A stretch of DNA of 38,364 nucleotides from a virus, in the IMG/VR virus record IMGVR_UViG_3300036820_000044, positions 1 through 38,364 of that record. The stretch is one strand, 5' to 3'. The translations under genes and the position numbers were made by a program. Of this stretch, positions 5,723 to 12,879 are shown piece by piece (position 1 is the first letter of the stretch; each line of letters starts with the position of its first letter). The notes under the pieces were generated by a model. It made no database searches and was not told the DNA's origin. It saw only the letters and a list, made by a program, of their open reading frames with translations.

Positions 5723-6358
5723 TCATTCTGGAAGACGTTTTTGACGCAGCAGCCGGCGCACTGTCGCCTCGCTGATCCCCATCCGCCGCGCGATCGCGCG
5801 GCCCGACAATCCGGAGGCTTTGAGGCTCTTGGCCGCCTCGGCCTCCACCATCAGCTTCGGGCGCCCTAGAGCCTTCCCGGAGGCCTTCACGCGCGCCAGG
5901 CCGGCCCTGGTCCGCTCGGCGCGCTTAATTCGCTCCTGCTTCGCCAGCGTCGCCATTATGGCGATGATGGCGTCCTTGAAGATTCCGCAGGAATCGAAAA
6001 ACTGCTCGGTGAAGCTCCGAAACCCCACACCACACGACGTCAGCCGGTTGAGATACTGCAACGTTTCCAGCACTCCTTCGCGCGAGAGCCGGTCGAGCGC
6101 CCAAAAAAGCAGCAGATCGAACTCGCGCCGCGAAGCGGCATCGAACATCTCGCGGAACTCGATGCGTCCGGCCTTCGCGCCGCTTTCGTAGTCCGCGTAC
6201 TCATGGACGATCGTCCAGCCCTGCTTCGCGGCGAAGTCCCGAAGCTGCGCGGCCTGATTTTCGGTTTCCTGTTTGTCGGTGGAGACGCGGAGGTACAGCG
6301 CCACTCGGATTGGCCCGGGCGTCGCGGGCGCGCACACTGGCGCGCGTTCGTGCTGCAT
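5723..6358 (-). CDS. Serine recombinase, resolvase/invertase type (211 aa)
   Basis: Catalyses site-specific DNA exchange through a serine-DNA intermediate. The N-terminal catalytic domain shows ALYLRVSTDKQ with the nucleophile at about Ser26, and FWALDRLSRE (residues 86-94) with the conserved arginines. The E-helix region and linker (RTRAGLARVKASGKALGRPK) lead to a C-terminal helix-turn-helix (LSGRAIARRMGISEATVRRL). At 211 residues it is the small Tn3-resolvase/Hin size, not a large phage serine integrase, so it more likely resolves multimers or inverts a segment than integrates the phage. About 20 residues precede the domain, so a later start is possible. The leader is AT-rich (6415-6440), but no convincing -35/-10 pair was found. 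Confidence 0.9.
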   Translation of the reverse strand: MQHERAPVCAPATPGPIRVALYLRVSTDKQETENQAAQLRDFAAKQGWTIVHEYADYESGAKAGRIEFREMFDAASRREFDLLLFWALDRLSREGVLETLQYLNRLTSCGVGFRSFTEQFFDSCGIFKDAIIAIMATLAKQERIKRAERTRAGLARVKASGKALGRPKLMVEAEAAKSLKASGLSGRAIARRMGISEATVRRLLRQKRLPE

Positions 6359-6449
6359 TTTCGGCGCGGAATCGGCCGCAAGAGGCGGGTTCCCTACTCT
6401 CTCTCTAAGGGTTTAATCTAGATTCTATGTAATATATAAGGACCACGAG

Positions 6450-6558
6450 GGGGGATGGGATCGCAATTGCAACCCCACCATGGGATCGCAATTGCAATCC
6501 CATCCCCTCGATTTTGCGCGCAATCCCATCCCCCTCGCGCGTGATCCTATCCCTCGGG
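6450..6558. repeat. REP-like palindromic repeats upstream of the recombinase
   Basis: Two full palindromes (6452-6480, 6480-6507) with arms GGGATGGGATCGC around AATTGC, then two half units (6521-6533 and 6541-6558). Same family as in the replication gene at 1550-1769. They fill the gap between recombinase and lysis genes. Confidence 0.75.
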
Positions 6559-6561
6559 CCG

Positions 6562-6891
6562 TTAGGCCTTCGCCGCTGCCGCTTTTGCCGCGGCGATCGC
6601 GGCCTTCACGTCGTTCACCACTTTCTGATCGAAGCTCACGGAGAGACCGTTCGCGCCTGCGGCCGTCCCTGCGTCTTCCACAGCTTGCGCGACGAGATCG
6701 AGCAGATTGTTCCCAAGCGTGATCACTCCGCTCGACCCGGGAATGAACTCCTCGACGATCGGCGCGATTTTCTGCTCATCGCTGATGACGTCCGCCACGA
6801 TCGCGGGCGCCTTGGCTCCGACGCTCACGAGGAAGTTCTTCACATCCAACGCGTCCTTCTTGAAATCTGAAACCAGTGTGCCGAGTTTCAT
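6562..6891 (-). CDS. Hypothetical phage protein, end of lysis cassette (109 aa)
   Basis: MKLGTLVSDFKKDALDVKNF at the N-terminus, a middle Gly/Leu segment (GVITLGNNLLDLVAQAVEDAG), and an Ala/Lys-rich end (AAIAAAKAAAAKA). Amphipathic helices are likely, but no clear transmembrane span is seen. Its start overlaps the stop of the upstream gene (6888-6891, ATGA). It is the last gene before the REP-like repeats. It is not recognised as a known holin or antiholin; the position in the lysis cassette is the only functional hint. Confidence 0.7.
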   Translation of the reverse strand: MKLGTLVSDFKKDALDVKNFLVSVGAKAPAIVADVISDEQKIAPIVEEFIPGSSGVITLGNNLLDLVAQAVEDAGTAAGANGLSVSFDQKVVNDVKAAIAAAKAAAAKA

Positions 6892-7199
6892 TTCTTTTGC
6901 TCCTCCGTTTGGAATTTACTCAGGTTGTCCGGGTCCAAGAGGTCCTGTGGGACCGTCAGACACAGAAAGTTCTTCGCCTCGAGCTGGGTGAGCGACAGAT
7001 ACATCGCTGTCGCTGCATCTTTCATGGCCTGTCCTTCGCCCGTGAACGTCGCCCACTTCGCGCTGCCGGACCGCCACATCGCAGTGATCCAGGCGCTGTA
7101 GGCCGAGCTAACGAACGAATTAACTGCTTCGCGTTCGAGGCCGGCGTTCTTCGCGCCCTCGAACATGGAAACGGGATCTGGAAAATCAATGAGTCCCAA
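6888..7199 (-). CDS. Hypothetical phage protein (103 aa)
   Basis: MGLIDFPDPVSMFEGAKNAG followed by a helical region (REAVNSFVSSAYSAWITAMW) and TQLEAKNFLCLTVPQDLLDP. One Cys, no signal peptide, no clear membrane span. It lies between the small membrane gene at 7221-7391 and the 6562-6891 gene, with a 4-nt overlap to the latter. Function unknown. Confidence 0.7.
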   Translation of the reverse strand: MGLIDFPDPVSMFEGAKNAGLEREAVNSFVSSAYSAWITAMWRSGSAKWATFTGEGQAMKDAATAMYLSLTQLEAKNFLCLTVPQDLLDPDNLSKFQTEEQKK

Positions 7200-7220
7200 G
7201 TGACGCCTCGCTTTCTCCTC

Positions 7221-7391
7221 CTACTGCTTCGGTGATCGGATCCAGTGATTGACGACGGCCAGACCGAGGGCGCCGAAAAGGCCTCCCATCGTGAAGTGCG
7301 GGTGAGTCGACAGATAACTCTGCCCGGTCTGGGCCACGACTCCCATTACGGTCAGAGCAACGGGGATGATGGTCGGAAGATACTTTTTCAT
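7221..7391 (-). CDS. Small membrane protein, holin candidate (56 aa)
   Basis: ATG 7391 is selected because GGAGG stands 7 nt upstream and the ATG overlaps the endolysin stop (ATGA, 7388-7391). The 56-residue product begins MKKYLPTIIPVALTVMGVVA and has a second hydrophobic stretch (GGLFGALGLAVVNHWI), so two membrane helices with a short loop and a basic tail (RSPKQ). Size, topology and its place immediately after the endolysin fit a class II holin; this is inference, since holins share little sequence. Confidence 0.6.
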   Translation of the reverse strand: MKKYLPTIIPVALTVMGVVAQTGQSYLSTHPHFTMGGLFGALGLAVVNHWIRSPKQ

Positions 7392-7954
7392 GTGCGAACC
7401 TCCGGTGGATTTTTGAGAGCTGCTACGAGCTGCGAGACAACGCCAGAAAAGCGCGGCCATCCGTTGAGCCCGCCGTTGACGCGGCGGCGTACCATTTCCC
7501 AATTTTGAACGTCGGCGAATGGAGCGATGTGGCGCTCGACGAAGTAGTGCGCGAAGATGTCGGCGGCCACGGCGGGATCGAGCGCGCGATCGGGAGCCTT
7601 CAGAAGATCGATTCCGATCTCGGTTCCGAAATGCTCGTAGTCCCAGCGGCCGGTAATCTGGATGAAGCCGCGGCCGCGAAAGAGGGCGCCGTCGCCCGGC
7701 TCGGTGTTGCCGAGATCCTTGCGGTTTTCGTATAGATTCTCGAGATAGGTCGGGCCGCCGCGCTCTTTCACCGGGGAGAACGTGCCCGTTTCGGTGGCGA
7801 CGGTGCCGATCGCAGCGACTTTCACCAGGTTCGAATCGAGCGTGCGCTTCGAAAGCGCGGCCTCGAGCAGAGGCCAGTTGCGCCTCACGTTGTCGATGGG
7901 CGTGGATTGGCCGAGGATCGCGGAAATGGTCTCGATCGAAAGCGGAAACATCAT
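7388..7954 (-). CDS. GH19-like endolysin (188 aa)
   Basis: Expected to cut peptidoglycan glycan strands at lysis. The GH19 (chitinase/lysozyme) fold shows as VATETGTFSPVKERGG with candidate catalytic Glu55 and Glu64, FRGRGFIQITGRWDYEHFG (residues 92-110), the following GIDLLKAPDRALDPAVAADI segment, and the late VNGGLNGWPRF motif. ATG 7954 is chosen because GGAG lies 8 nt upstream; the longer frame to 8116 has a random-looking N-terminus. No signal peptide, so release would need a holin. It sits between small membrane genes on both sides, as in a lysis cassette. Confidence 0.85.
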   Translation of the reverse strand: MMFPLSIETISAILGQSTPIDNVRRNWPLLEAALSKRTLDSNLVKVAAIGTVATETGTFSPVKERGGPTYLENLYENRKDLGNTEPGDGALFRGRGFIQITGRWDYEHFGTEIGIDLLKAPDRALDPAVAADIFAHYFVERHIAPFADVQNWEMVRRRVNGGLNGWPRFSGVVSQLVAALKNPPEVRT

Positions 7955-7968
7955 GGAGGGCTCCTTGC

Positions 7969-8178
7969 TCAGTCGCGCATTAGCTCGGCCAGGCGCTCGC
8001 GATCCTCGCGAGCGTCCGACATCACCATCAGCGCCAACACCAGGTTCCAGCGATCGCGCCGCACGATGCGGCCGAGCGCATTCACGTCTTTCTTCATGCG
8101 GAGGAAAGCGGCCCACGCGCCGCCGGCGCCGAAAATGGCTCCGGCCAGCCAGATGGCCAGAGTGACGTAGGCCTTCAT
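7969..8178 (-). CDS. Small membrane protein of the lysis cassette (69 aa)
   Basis: Starts MKAYVTLAIWLAGAIFGAGG and continues AWAAFL, one membrane helix, followed by a basic, charged region (RMKKDVNALGRIVRRDRWN...) and a helical tail. One-span proteins with a charged cytoplasmic or periplasmic part next to an endolysin are often holin-like or spanin-like, but there is no Cys lipobox. It starts on the stop of the previous gene (8175-8178, ATGA) and ends 14 nt before the endolysin start. Confidence 0.65.
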   Translation of the reverse strand: MKAYVTLAIWLAGAIFGAGGAWAAFLRMKKDVNALGRIVRRDRWNLVLALMVMSDAREDRERLAELMRD

Positions 8179-8402
8179 GCGGCCGGGCGCGCGGCGCTCC
8201 GGAGCAGCTGCTCGAGCACGCGGCAGTATTGCCGGGCAGTCTTCATCTCGCCGGCGAGCTCGGCTTCGAAAAGTTCGCGCCGCACGGTCCGCGCGATCGC
8301 GCGGGCCAGCTCGTCGCGATCGGGCACCTGGCCGCCCGCTTCGATCGCGCGCATGATTCCCACGCGCGCCGCATCCGCGATGCGCGTTATGGGCCCGGTC
8401 AC
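8175..8402 (-). CDS. Hypothetical phage protein (75 aa)
   Basis: GTG 8402 is chosen because it overlaps the stop of the upstream gene (GTGA, 8399-8402); the frame is open further up but reads as a shadow there. Seventy-five residues, mainly helical and charged (RIADAARVGIMRAIEAGGQ, RDELARAIARTVRRELFEAE), with an Arg-rich end. No membrane span. Lies between two small membrane genes. Function unknown. Confidence 0.6.
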   Translation of the reverse strand: MTGPITRIADAARVGIMRAIEAGGQVPDRDELARAIARTVRRELFEAELAGEMKTARQYCRVLEQLLRSAARPAA

Positions 8403-8620
8403 TTCTTGTCTCCGCGCGCCGATTCCCGCAAGCCTTCGATCCAGTGCGCCTTTTCGAGCTGGTGTTGCACGATCCGGGCCTCGAAGCGTCCCAGGAGATC
8501 CTCGAAGATTTGCGCGTGATATTTGCGCGTCTGCGCGATGCCGGCGGCGTAGCCGGCGAGCAGTCCGAAGAGGAGGCATAGGCCGCATGCGAGCGAGATC
8601 GCGATCCAGGCGAGGGTCAC
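8399..8620 (-). CDS. One-span membrane protein with charged tail (73 aa)
   Basis: GTG 8620 overlaps the TAG of the upstream gene. The N-terminal 28 residues are strongly hydrophobic (LAWIAISLACGLCLLFGLLAG), followed by a helical, coiled-coil-prone tail (FEDLLGRFEARIVQHQLEKA). This resembles an i-spanin or small holin in layout, but no homology can be claimed. It opens the lysis cassette. Confidence 0.6.
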   Translation of the reverse strand: MTLAWIAISLACGLCLLFGLLAGYAAGIAQTRKYHAQIFEDLLGRFEARIVQHQLEKAHWIEGLRESARGDKK

Positions 8621-9129
8621 TAGTGGACCACGCACACCGTATCGGGATCGCTGCCGGTGCGATAGAAAGCGCCGGCGGTGAGTCCGCCGGTGATCGCCGC
8701 CGCGTTGTTCGCGTATACAGGCAGCGCCGAATTGCCGGTGAGGTTGGTCTGGGCCCAGGCCGTGCCGTTGTAAAAATAAAAGCGGCCGTCGCCGGCGTTG
8801 AAGGCCAGCCAGCCCGCTTTCGGCGCGTGAAATTCCCAGGCCGGCACTTTCGTGTTCGTGTCCGTCGTCGCGATCTCGGCGGACCACACGGCCACCTTCC
8901 CTGCTTGCCCGGCCCAGGCGCCCGTGGGCGATGCGGCCACGATATAGGCGTCGCCGTCGGCGGGTGATCCGGGCGGCGTCGCGGTGGTGACGCTCAGCAC
9001 GCTCGCCTGCACCAGCGCGTCGATCGCGCGCAGAAGGGCGCGCAGCGAATTCGGGAAGTTCGCGCCGATATCGGCGTACGCCACCAGGCCGAGTTTCGGC
9101 CCGAGAACCACACTCGATGAATCAGGCAT
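8620..9129 (-). CDS. Tail-associated protein, DUF2793-like (169 aa)
   Basis: The segment TATPPGSPADGDAYIVA...PTGAWAGQAGKVAVWSA...GWLAFNAGDGRFYFYNGTAW matches the pattern of DUF2793 proteins, found in phage tail-fibre and gene-transfer-agent loci, where a Trp-rich repeat ends in F-Y-x-x-G-x-x-W. It probably forms part of the receptor-binding end of the tail. It follows the large tail-tip gene after a 36-bp gap that contains short direct repeats (TCCTCACT at 9133-9140 and 9163-9170 around two GCGCATGT copies). Confidence 0.65.
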   Translation of the reverse strand: MPDSSSVVLGPKLGLVAYADIGANFPNSLRALLRAIDALVQASVLSVTTATPPGSPADGDAYIVAASPTGAWAGQAGKVAVWSAEIATTDTNTKVPAWEFHAPKAGWLAFNAGDGRFYFYNGTAWAQTNLTGNSALPVYANNAAAITGGLTAGAFYRTGSDPDTVCVVH

Positions 9130-9165
9130 CTCTCCTCACTTCTGCGCATGTATGCGCATGTGTCC

Positions 9166-12075
9166 TCACTGCTCGATCCCGCCGAAGGCCTCGCCAAAGT
9201 CAAATCCGAATCCGGTCATGGTCGTCGTCAGCGCGTTCGGCATGAAGCTGTCGAGCGAATTCGCGTTTGAAAACACTTCGAGCGTCACGGCCTGCGTGCC
9301 GTCGGCGCCATCCGCCTGGCGCTGCAGCGCCGTATAGGTGAAGGTTTCAGGCGTAAGGCCGGTCTGCGTGCGGATCAGCGTCGCGCCGAGCAGCGTCTTC
9401 ACTGTGAAGGTTTGCCCGGTCTCGCCCGTGATGTCGGCCGAATCCTGCGTCACCAGAGTGCCGGCGGCCGTCTGGGTCAGCCGGTTGCGCGAGCTCCAGG
9501 AGATCGCGAGATCCCCCGTCACGCGCGCGTAGCGCGTGCCGTAGGCCGCTCCCTGCATGCGCAGGTTTCCCGGCGGGTAGGGCCTCGCGTAGCGCGAATT
9601 GGTGGCGAGCGTAATGGCCGAGGCGCTCGTGATCGGGAATTCGCCGAAAGCGTTCTTCGGCAGAAGCTTTGCATCGACGGTCGTGTCCGCGGCATAAGGG
9701 GACGTCTTCACCAGGCCCGAGCCATTCGAGAAAAACCAGGCCGTGGCGCCGGACGCGTGGTCGGCCGGCACCGTGTCCATCACGCCGCGCATCACGCCCG
9801 AAATCGTGTAGCTGCCGTCGGCGTTCGGCGTCACCGTTTCCCAGCTCATGATTTCCTGATCGATGAGCAGAAGATTCAGGCCATTCGGCAGATCCGCGGC
9901 CGTCGCGCTCGCGAGAAAGTCGAGGTCCACTTGCCCAGCGAGCGTAAGCGAGAAACCGGTCCCGTCCGTCGCCGGCGTCGCGGCCGGATAGAGCGCCGCC
10001 AGCTTGCCGATCGGCGTAAAGCCGTCGACCTGATTGCCGAGGTAAAATCCCGCTCCATCATTCAGCCACGCCTCGAAGCTTTTGGATGTGCCGTCTCCAC
10101 GCGCGCAGAGAGCCATCGCGTAGATTCCTTCCTGCATGCTGGCAGCGGCGAGCAGCTGATAAGGAACTTCCAGGAGCTCCTGGGCCGCGGGCGCGGCCGG
10201 CGCGCCGAGCGGATTCACCCAGCCCGAGACGGGCGGCGCGACGAAAGCGGCCTCGTTGATGCCGAAGATATCCTCCACCGCCTCAATCGTCACCTTGCCG
10301 TCCGTCAGCGTGCCGTAGGCGATGCGCGTGATGCGGAAGATCTCGTTCGAGATCCCGAGCGGCGCCCAGGTGAGCTTGAAGCAGCCGGCCGGCCGCAGGC
10401 TCCAGCCCGCGCGGTTCACCACGATCTTTAGTTTCGCGAGAGGGCAGGTCAGCGTCTTCAGTTCGCGCATCGCGACGAGCGAAGCTGTCGTTTCGCTCGT
10501 GACTCCAGGGAATTCGATCGTCTGCGGCCGGATCTCCTGCGTGACCTGGATATTCCCCGCATCGTAGGCGCGCACCAGGCGCTGGTTGAAATTGTTCGCT
10601 CGCGACGTGAAGTTGATGCCCACCAGGTTTGTGGTTTCTTCCCACGAGCCGCGCGAGAAATCCACCGTCTCGAGCACGTTGTCGACGTCGAACACCGGCA
10701 GCGTCGAAGGATCGTAATCGGCGCGCGCGAGCACGAGCGTCCAGAGCCCCGTGGCCGGATCCGTGTAGAGAATCCCGTCGATGTGCCGCAGGATCTCGGA
10801 AATCAGATTGTCCGCGGTTTCCTGCGTGTCAAACTGCATCGAGATTCCAAGGCCTTCGCTCGCGAGCGTATTGGCCGCCGTGGTGAAGCTGCCGGCGGCG
10901 TCGATGCGGCTGGGCGGGATCGACATGCCGTAATCCGTGCTCGTGAGCAGGTCGTAGATCATCTCGGCGCCGTTTGCGTCGCCGCTGATGTTCGCGATCG
11001 AGGAGCCGAGACCGAGCCCGTCCGGGCAGCGGCGCACCACGAATGCCATGGGCTTTAGGTAGCTCGTGGTGCCCATGTAGAGCTGCTTGAACACAGCCTG
11101 GCAGATGCCGGCGTACGACGGCGTAAGCGTCGAGTGCAGCGTCTCGATCGTGAAGGTGTCGCCCGGGGCGAATTGCGTCGATCCCGTGTCGATCGTGAAA
11201 TCGATCCGGTCGGGGCTTCCGGTGAACGCGGTGTCGGACCAGCAGCCGCCCGCATCGCCCGAGCCCGTGTTCACCAGCGTGCCCGAAACGGATCCCACGA
11301 TCTTCCAGTACGCTTTCTGGTAATGGCCGTTCGGGTCGCTGATGTTGTTGTTCACGCCATTGCAGATCACCGAGATCGTTTCGTTCAGCGCGGCCGCTCC
11401 CGCGGCGAGTTCCCCCATCGTGCCGTTGCCCGTGCCGCTGAAGGTGTAGCCGATCCCGCTCTGATCGGTGACCACGCGATTCTGCTTCGCGGCCAGGTAG
11501 TCGTCCGGCTGTTGCGTCGGGATCCCGCGATAGAAGCGGATCTCGCCGGCGATTCCGCCGCCTCCGCCGGGTGCCGTACCACCGAAAAGATTTGGGCTGT
11601 TCACCGCCAGCTGGATGTAGTTCTCTGTTCCGTTGCCGTTGTTGATCGTGGTCGCGTCGTACGACAGGTAGCTCTCGTTCGCCTGGATGCCCACGAGTGC
11701 GTCGACGGGACCGTGGCAGAGCGCGAATTGCACGCCCAAGAAGTATTGGTAGCCGATCACCGGGCGGGAAAACCAGCTGAACAAATCCATCGCCAGCCCA
11801 ATTAGCCCGCTAGTCACCACGGCAATGATGTCTCCGACGACGAGCCCCACGCTCGCGTTGGCCTTGTACGGATGAATTTTGAGGTCGCCCCACCAGACGC
11901 TGTTCCCTCCCTTGATCATCACCGTGCCGAAGACGATCGGCACGGCGCGACCCTCCTGCGCCGTGGGTAGCGTGAAATTGCCGAGCGCGCTCGCACGCAT
12001 CTTCGGACGCGGCGTAAGCAGCGCGCCCACGACCGTCGTCGCTACGTAGAGCAGTAATGTGACGGTGAATCCCAT
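9166..12075 (-). CDS. Tail tip / host-specificity protein, J-like (969 aa)
   Basis: Large protein at the tail tip that positions the receptor-binding parts. It begins with a hydrophobic helix (MGFTVTLLLYVATTVVGALL) and the characteristic early segment ALGNFTLPTAQEGRAVPIVF followed by GTVMIKGGNSVWWGDL, typical of J-like tail proteins. The central part (YDLLTSTDYGMSIPPSRID, ISEILRHIDGILYTDPATGL, FDVDNVLETVDFSRGSWEE) matches the hub region of phage tail-tip proteins; the C-terminal third looks like fibronectin or Ig-type beta structure. It follows the BR0599-type gene after 6 nt, as in gene-transfer-agent-like tails. Confidence 0.8.
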   Translation of the reverse strand: MGFTVTLLLYVATTVVGALLTPRPKMRASALGNFTLPTAQEGRAVPIVFGTVMIKGGNSVWWGDLKIHPYKANASVGLVVGDIIAVVTSGLIGLAMDLFSWFSRPVIGYQYFLGVQFALCHGPVDALVGIQANESYLSYDATTINNGNGTENYIQLAVNSPNLFGGTAPGGGGGIAGEIRFYRGIPTQQPDDYLAAKQNRVVTDQSGIGYTFSGTGNGTMGELAAGAAALNETISVICNGVNNNISDPNGHYQKAYWKIVGSVSGTLVNTGSGDAGGCWSDTAFTGSPDRIDFTIDTGSTQFAPGDTFTIETLHSTLTPSYAGICQAVFKQLYMGTTSYLKPMAFVVRRCPDGLGLGSSIANISGDANGAEMIYDLLTSTDYGMSIPPSRIDAAGSFTTAANTLASEGLGISMQFDTQETADNLISEILRHIDGILYTDPATGLWTLVLARADYDPSTLPVFDVDNVLETVDFSRGSWEETTNLVGINFTSRANNFNQRLVRAYDAGNIQVTQEIRPQTIEFPGVTSETTASLVAMRELKTLTCPLAKLKIVVNRAGWSLRPAGCFKLTWAPLGISNEIFRITRIAYGTLTDGKVTIEAVEDIFGINEAAFVAPPVSGWVNPLGAPAAPAAQELLEVPYQLLAAASMQEGIYAMALCARGDGTSKSFEAWLNDGAGFYLGNQVDGFTPIGKLAALYPAATPATDGTGFSLTLAGQVDLDFLASATAADLPNGLNLLLIDQEIMSWETVTPNADGSYTISGVMRGVMDTVPADHASGATAWFFSNGSGLVKTSPYAADTTVDAKLLPKNAFGEFPITSASAITLATNSRYARPYPPGNLRMQGAAYGTRYARVTGDLAISWSSRNRLTQTAAGTLVTQDSADITGETGQTFTVKTLLGATLIRTQTGLTPETFTYTALQRQADGADGTQAVTLEVFSNANSLDSFMPNALTTTMTGFGFDFGEAFGGIEQ

Positions 12076-12081
12076 GAGCCG

Positions 12082-12879
12082 TTATCCGATGCTGGCGCTT
12101 CCATCGAAGGGATTGAGAATCGGGATCAGATCGAACCCTAGAAAATTTTGGACGTTGTTGTAGTGCGTGCAGCCCTCGAAGGTGAGCGGGCAGCCGGCGA
12201 TCCCCGAAATGCTGGCGCCGACCTCGAGGCCCTCGATCGCGGAAAGCAGCGTGATGGAACTGCCCGAATGCGTGACGACCATCATCACCTGGTCGCCGAA
12301 CTGCAGGAAGCCGCCCTGGAGCGAATCGGGGATCGAAGCGAACGCCGGCACGGTCAGCACGGTGCCCGTCGAATCGATCGCCGTCACCACGCCGGCGTAC
12401 GTGTGGTCCACGAGCGCGACTCCGCAACCGGCGTCGCCGAAAATGTGCGTGCAGGGCGACTGGTAGATTTGCGTCGGGATCCGCCGCTGCAGCAGATATT
12501 GGTCGGAATTGCAGAGGAGCTCGCACTGGTCGGTGAAGCGCGCGCTCGCGATCGTGCCTGTGAAAAGCGTGGCCACGTTCGGATCGCCGAAGTGGCCGCC
12601 GAAAATCACGATGCCGATCGGCCCGGGCGGAAGATACGGCAGCATCATTTGCGCCAGCGGATGATCGCACGGCAAGTAGACCTTCACCTGGCCGGCCACG
12701 ACTTCGTTCGATTGATCGAGCTCGTCGCGAGAGATCGTGGCCGGCGTGTAGACCTGGCCGAGATAGGTGATTTCCTCGTCCGCGCTCGTGAGCGCAAAGC
12801 TCGTCCCGGTGCCCTGAAAAAGATAGAGCTCGTAGGGCTCGGCGCCGAAGCCCTGCTTTTCGATCGAGTCGAAACTCAT
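12082..12879 (-). CDS. Tail assembly/baseplate protein, phage BR0599 (DUF2163-like) family (265 aa)
   Basis: The C-terminal half carries the family signature of spaced cysteines and a late NFLGFDLIPILNPF motif: SPCTHIFGDAGCGVAL..., AGCPLTFEGCTHYNN. The N-terminus (YLFQGTGTSFALTSADEEIT, YLGQVYTPATISRDEL) is the usual beta domain. In gene transfer agents and related siphoviruses this protein lies between the distal tail protein and the tail-tip protein and is thought to be part of the baseplate hub. The conserved cysteines may bind metal. The upstream gene ends on its start codon (12879). Confidence 0.8.
   Translation of the reverse strand: MSFDSIEKQGFGAEPYELYLFQGTGTSFALTSADEEITYLGQVYTPATISRDELDQSNEVVAGQVKVYLPCDHPLAQMMLPYLPPGPIGIVIFGGHFGDPNVATLFTGTIASARFTDQCELLCNSDQYLLQRRIPTQIYQSPCTHIFGDAGCGVALVDHTYAGVVTAIDSTGTVLTVPAFASIPDSLQGGFLQFGDQVMMVVTHSGSSITLLSAIEGLEVGASISGIAGCPLTFEGCTHYNNVQNFLGFDLIPILNPFDGSASIG

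Noticed and set aside
6415-6440. AT-rich stretch as recombinase promoter
   Set aside because: No -35/-10 pair with acceptable spacing could be found, so it is only mentioned, not annotated.
9133-9170. Short direct repeats as attachment site
   Set aside because: Only 8-10 bp units in the gap after the tail-tip gene; no integrase is present to use them.
9412-10431. Long plus-strand frame over the tail-tip gene
   Set aside because: It is an Arg/Gly/Asp-rich mirror of the clearly coding 969-residue tail protein.
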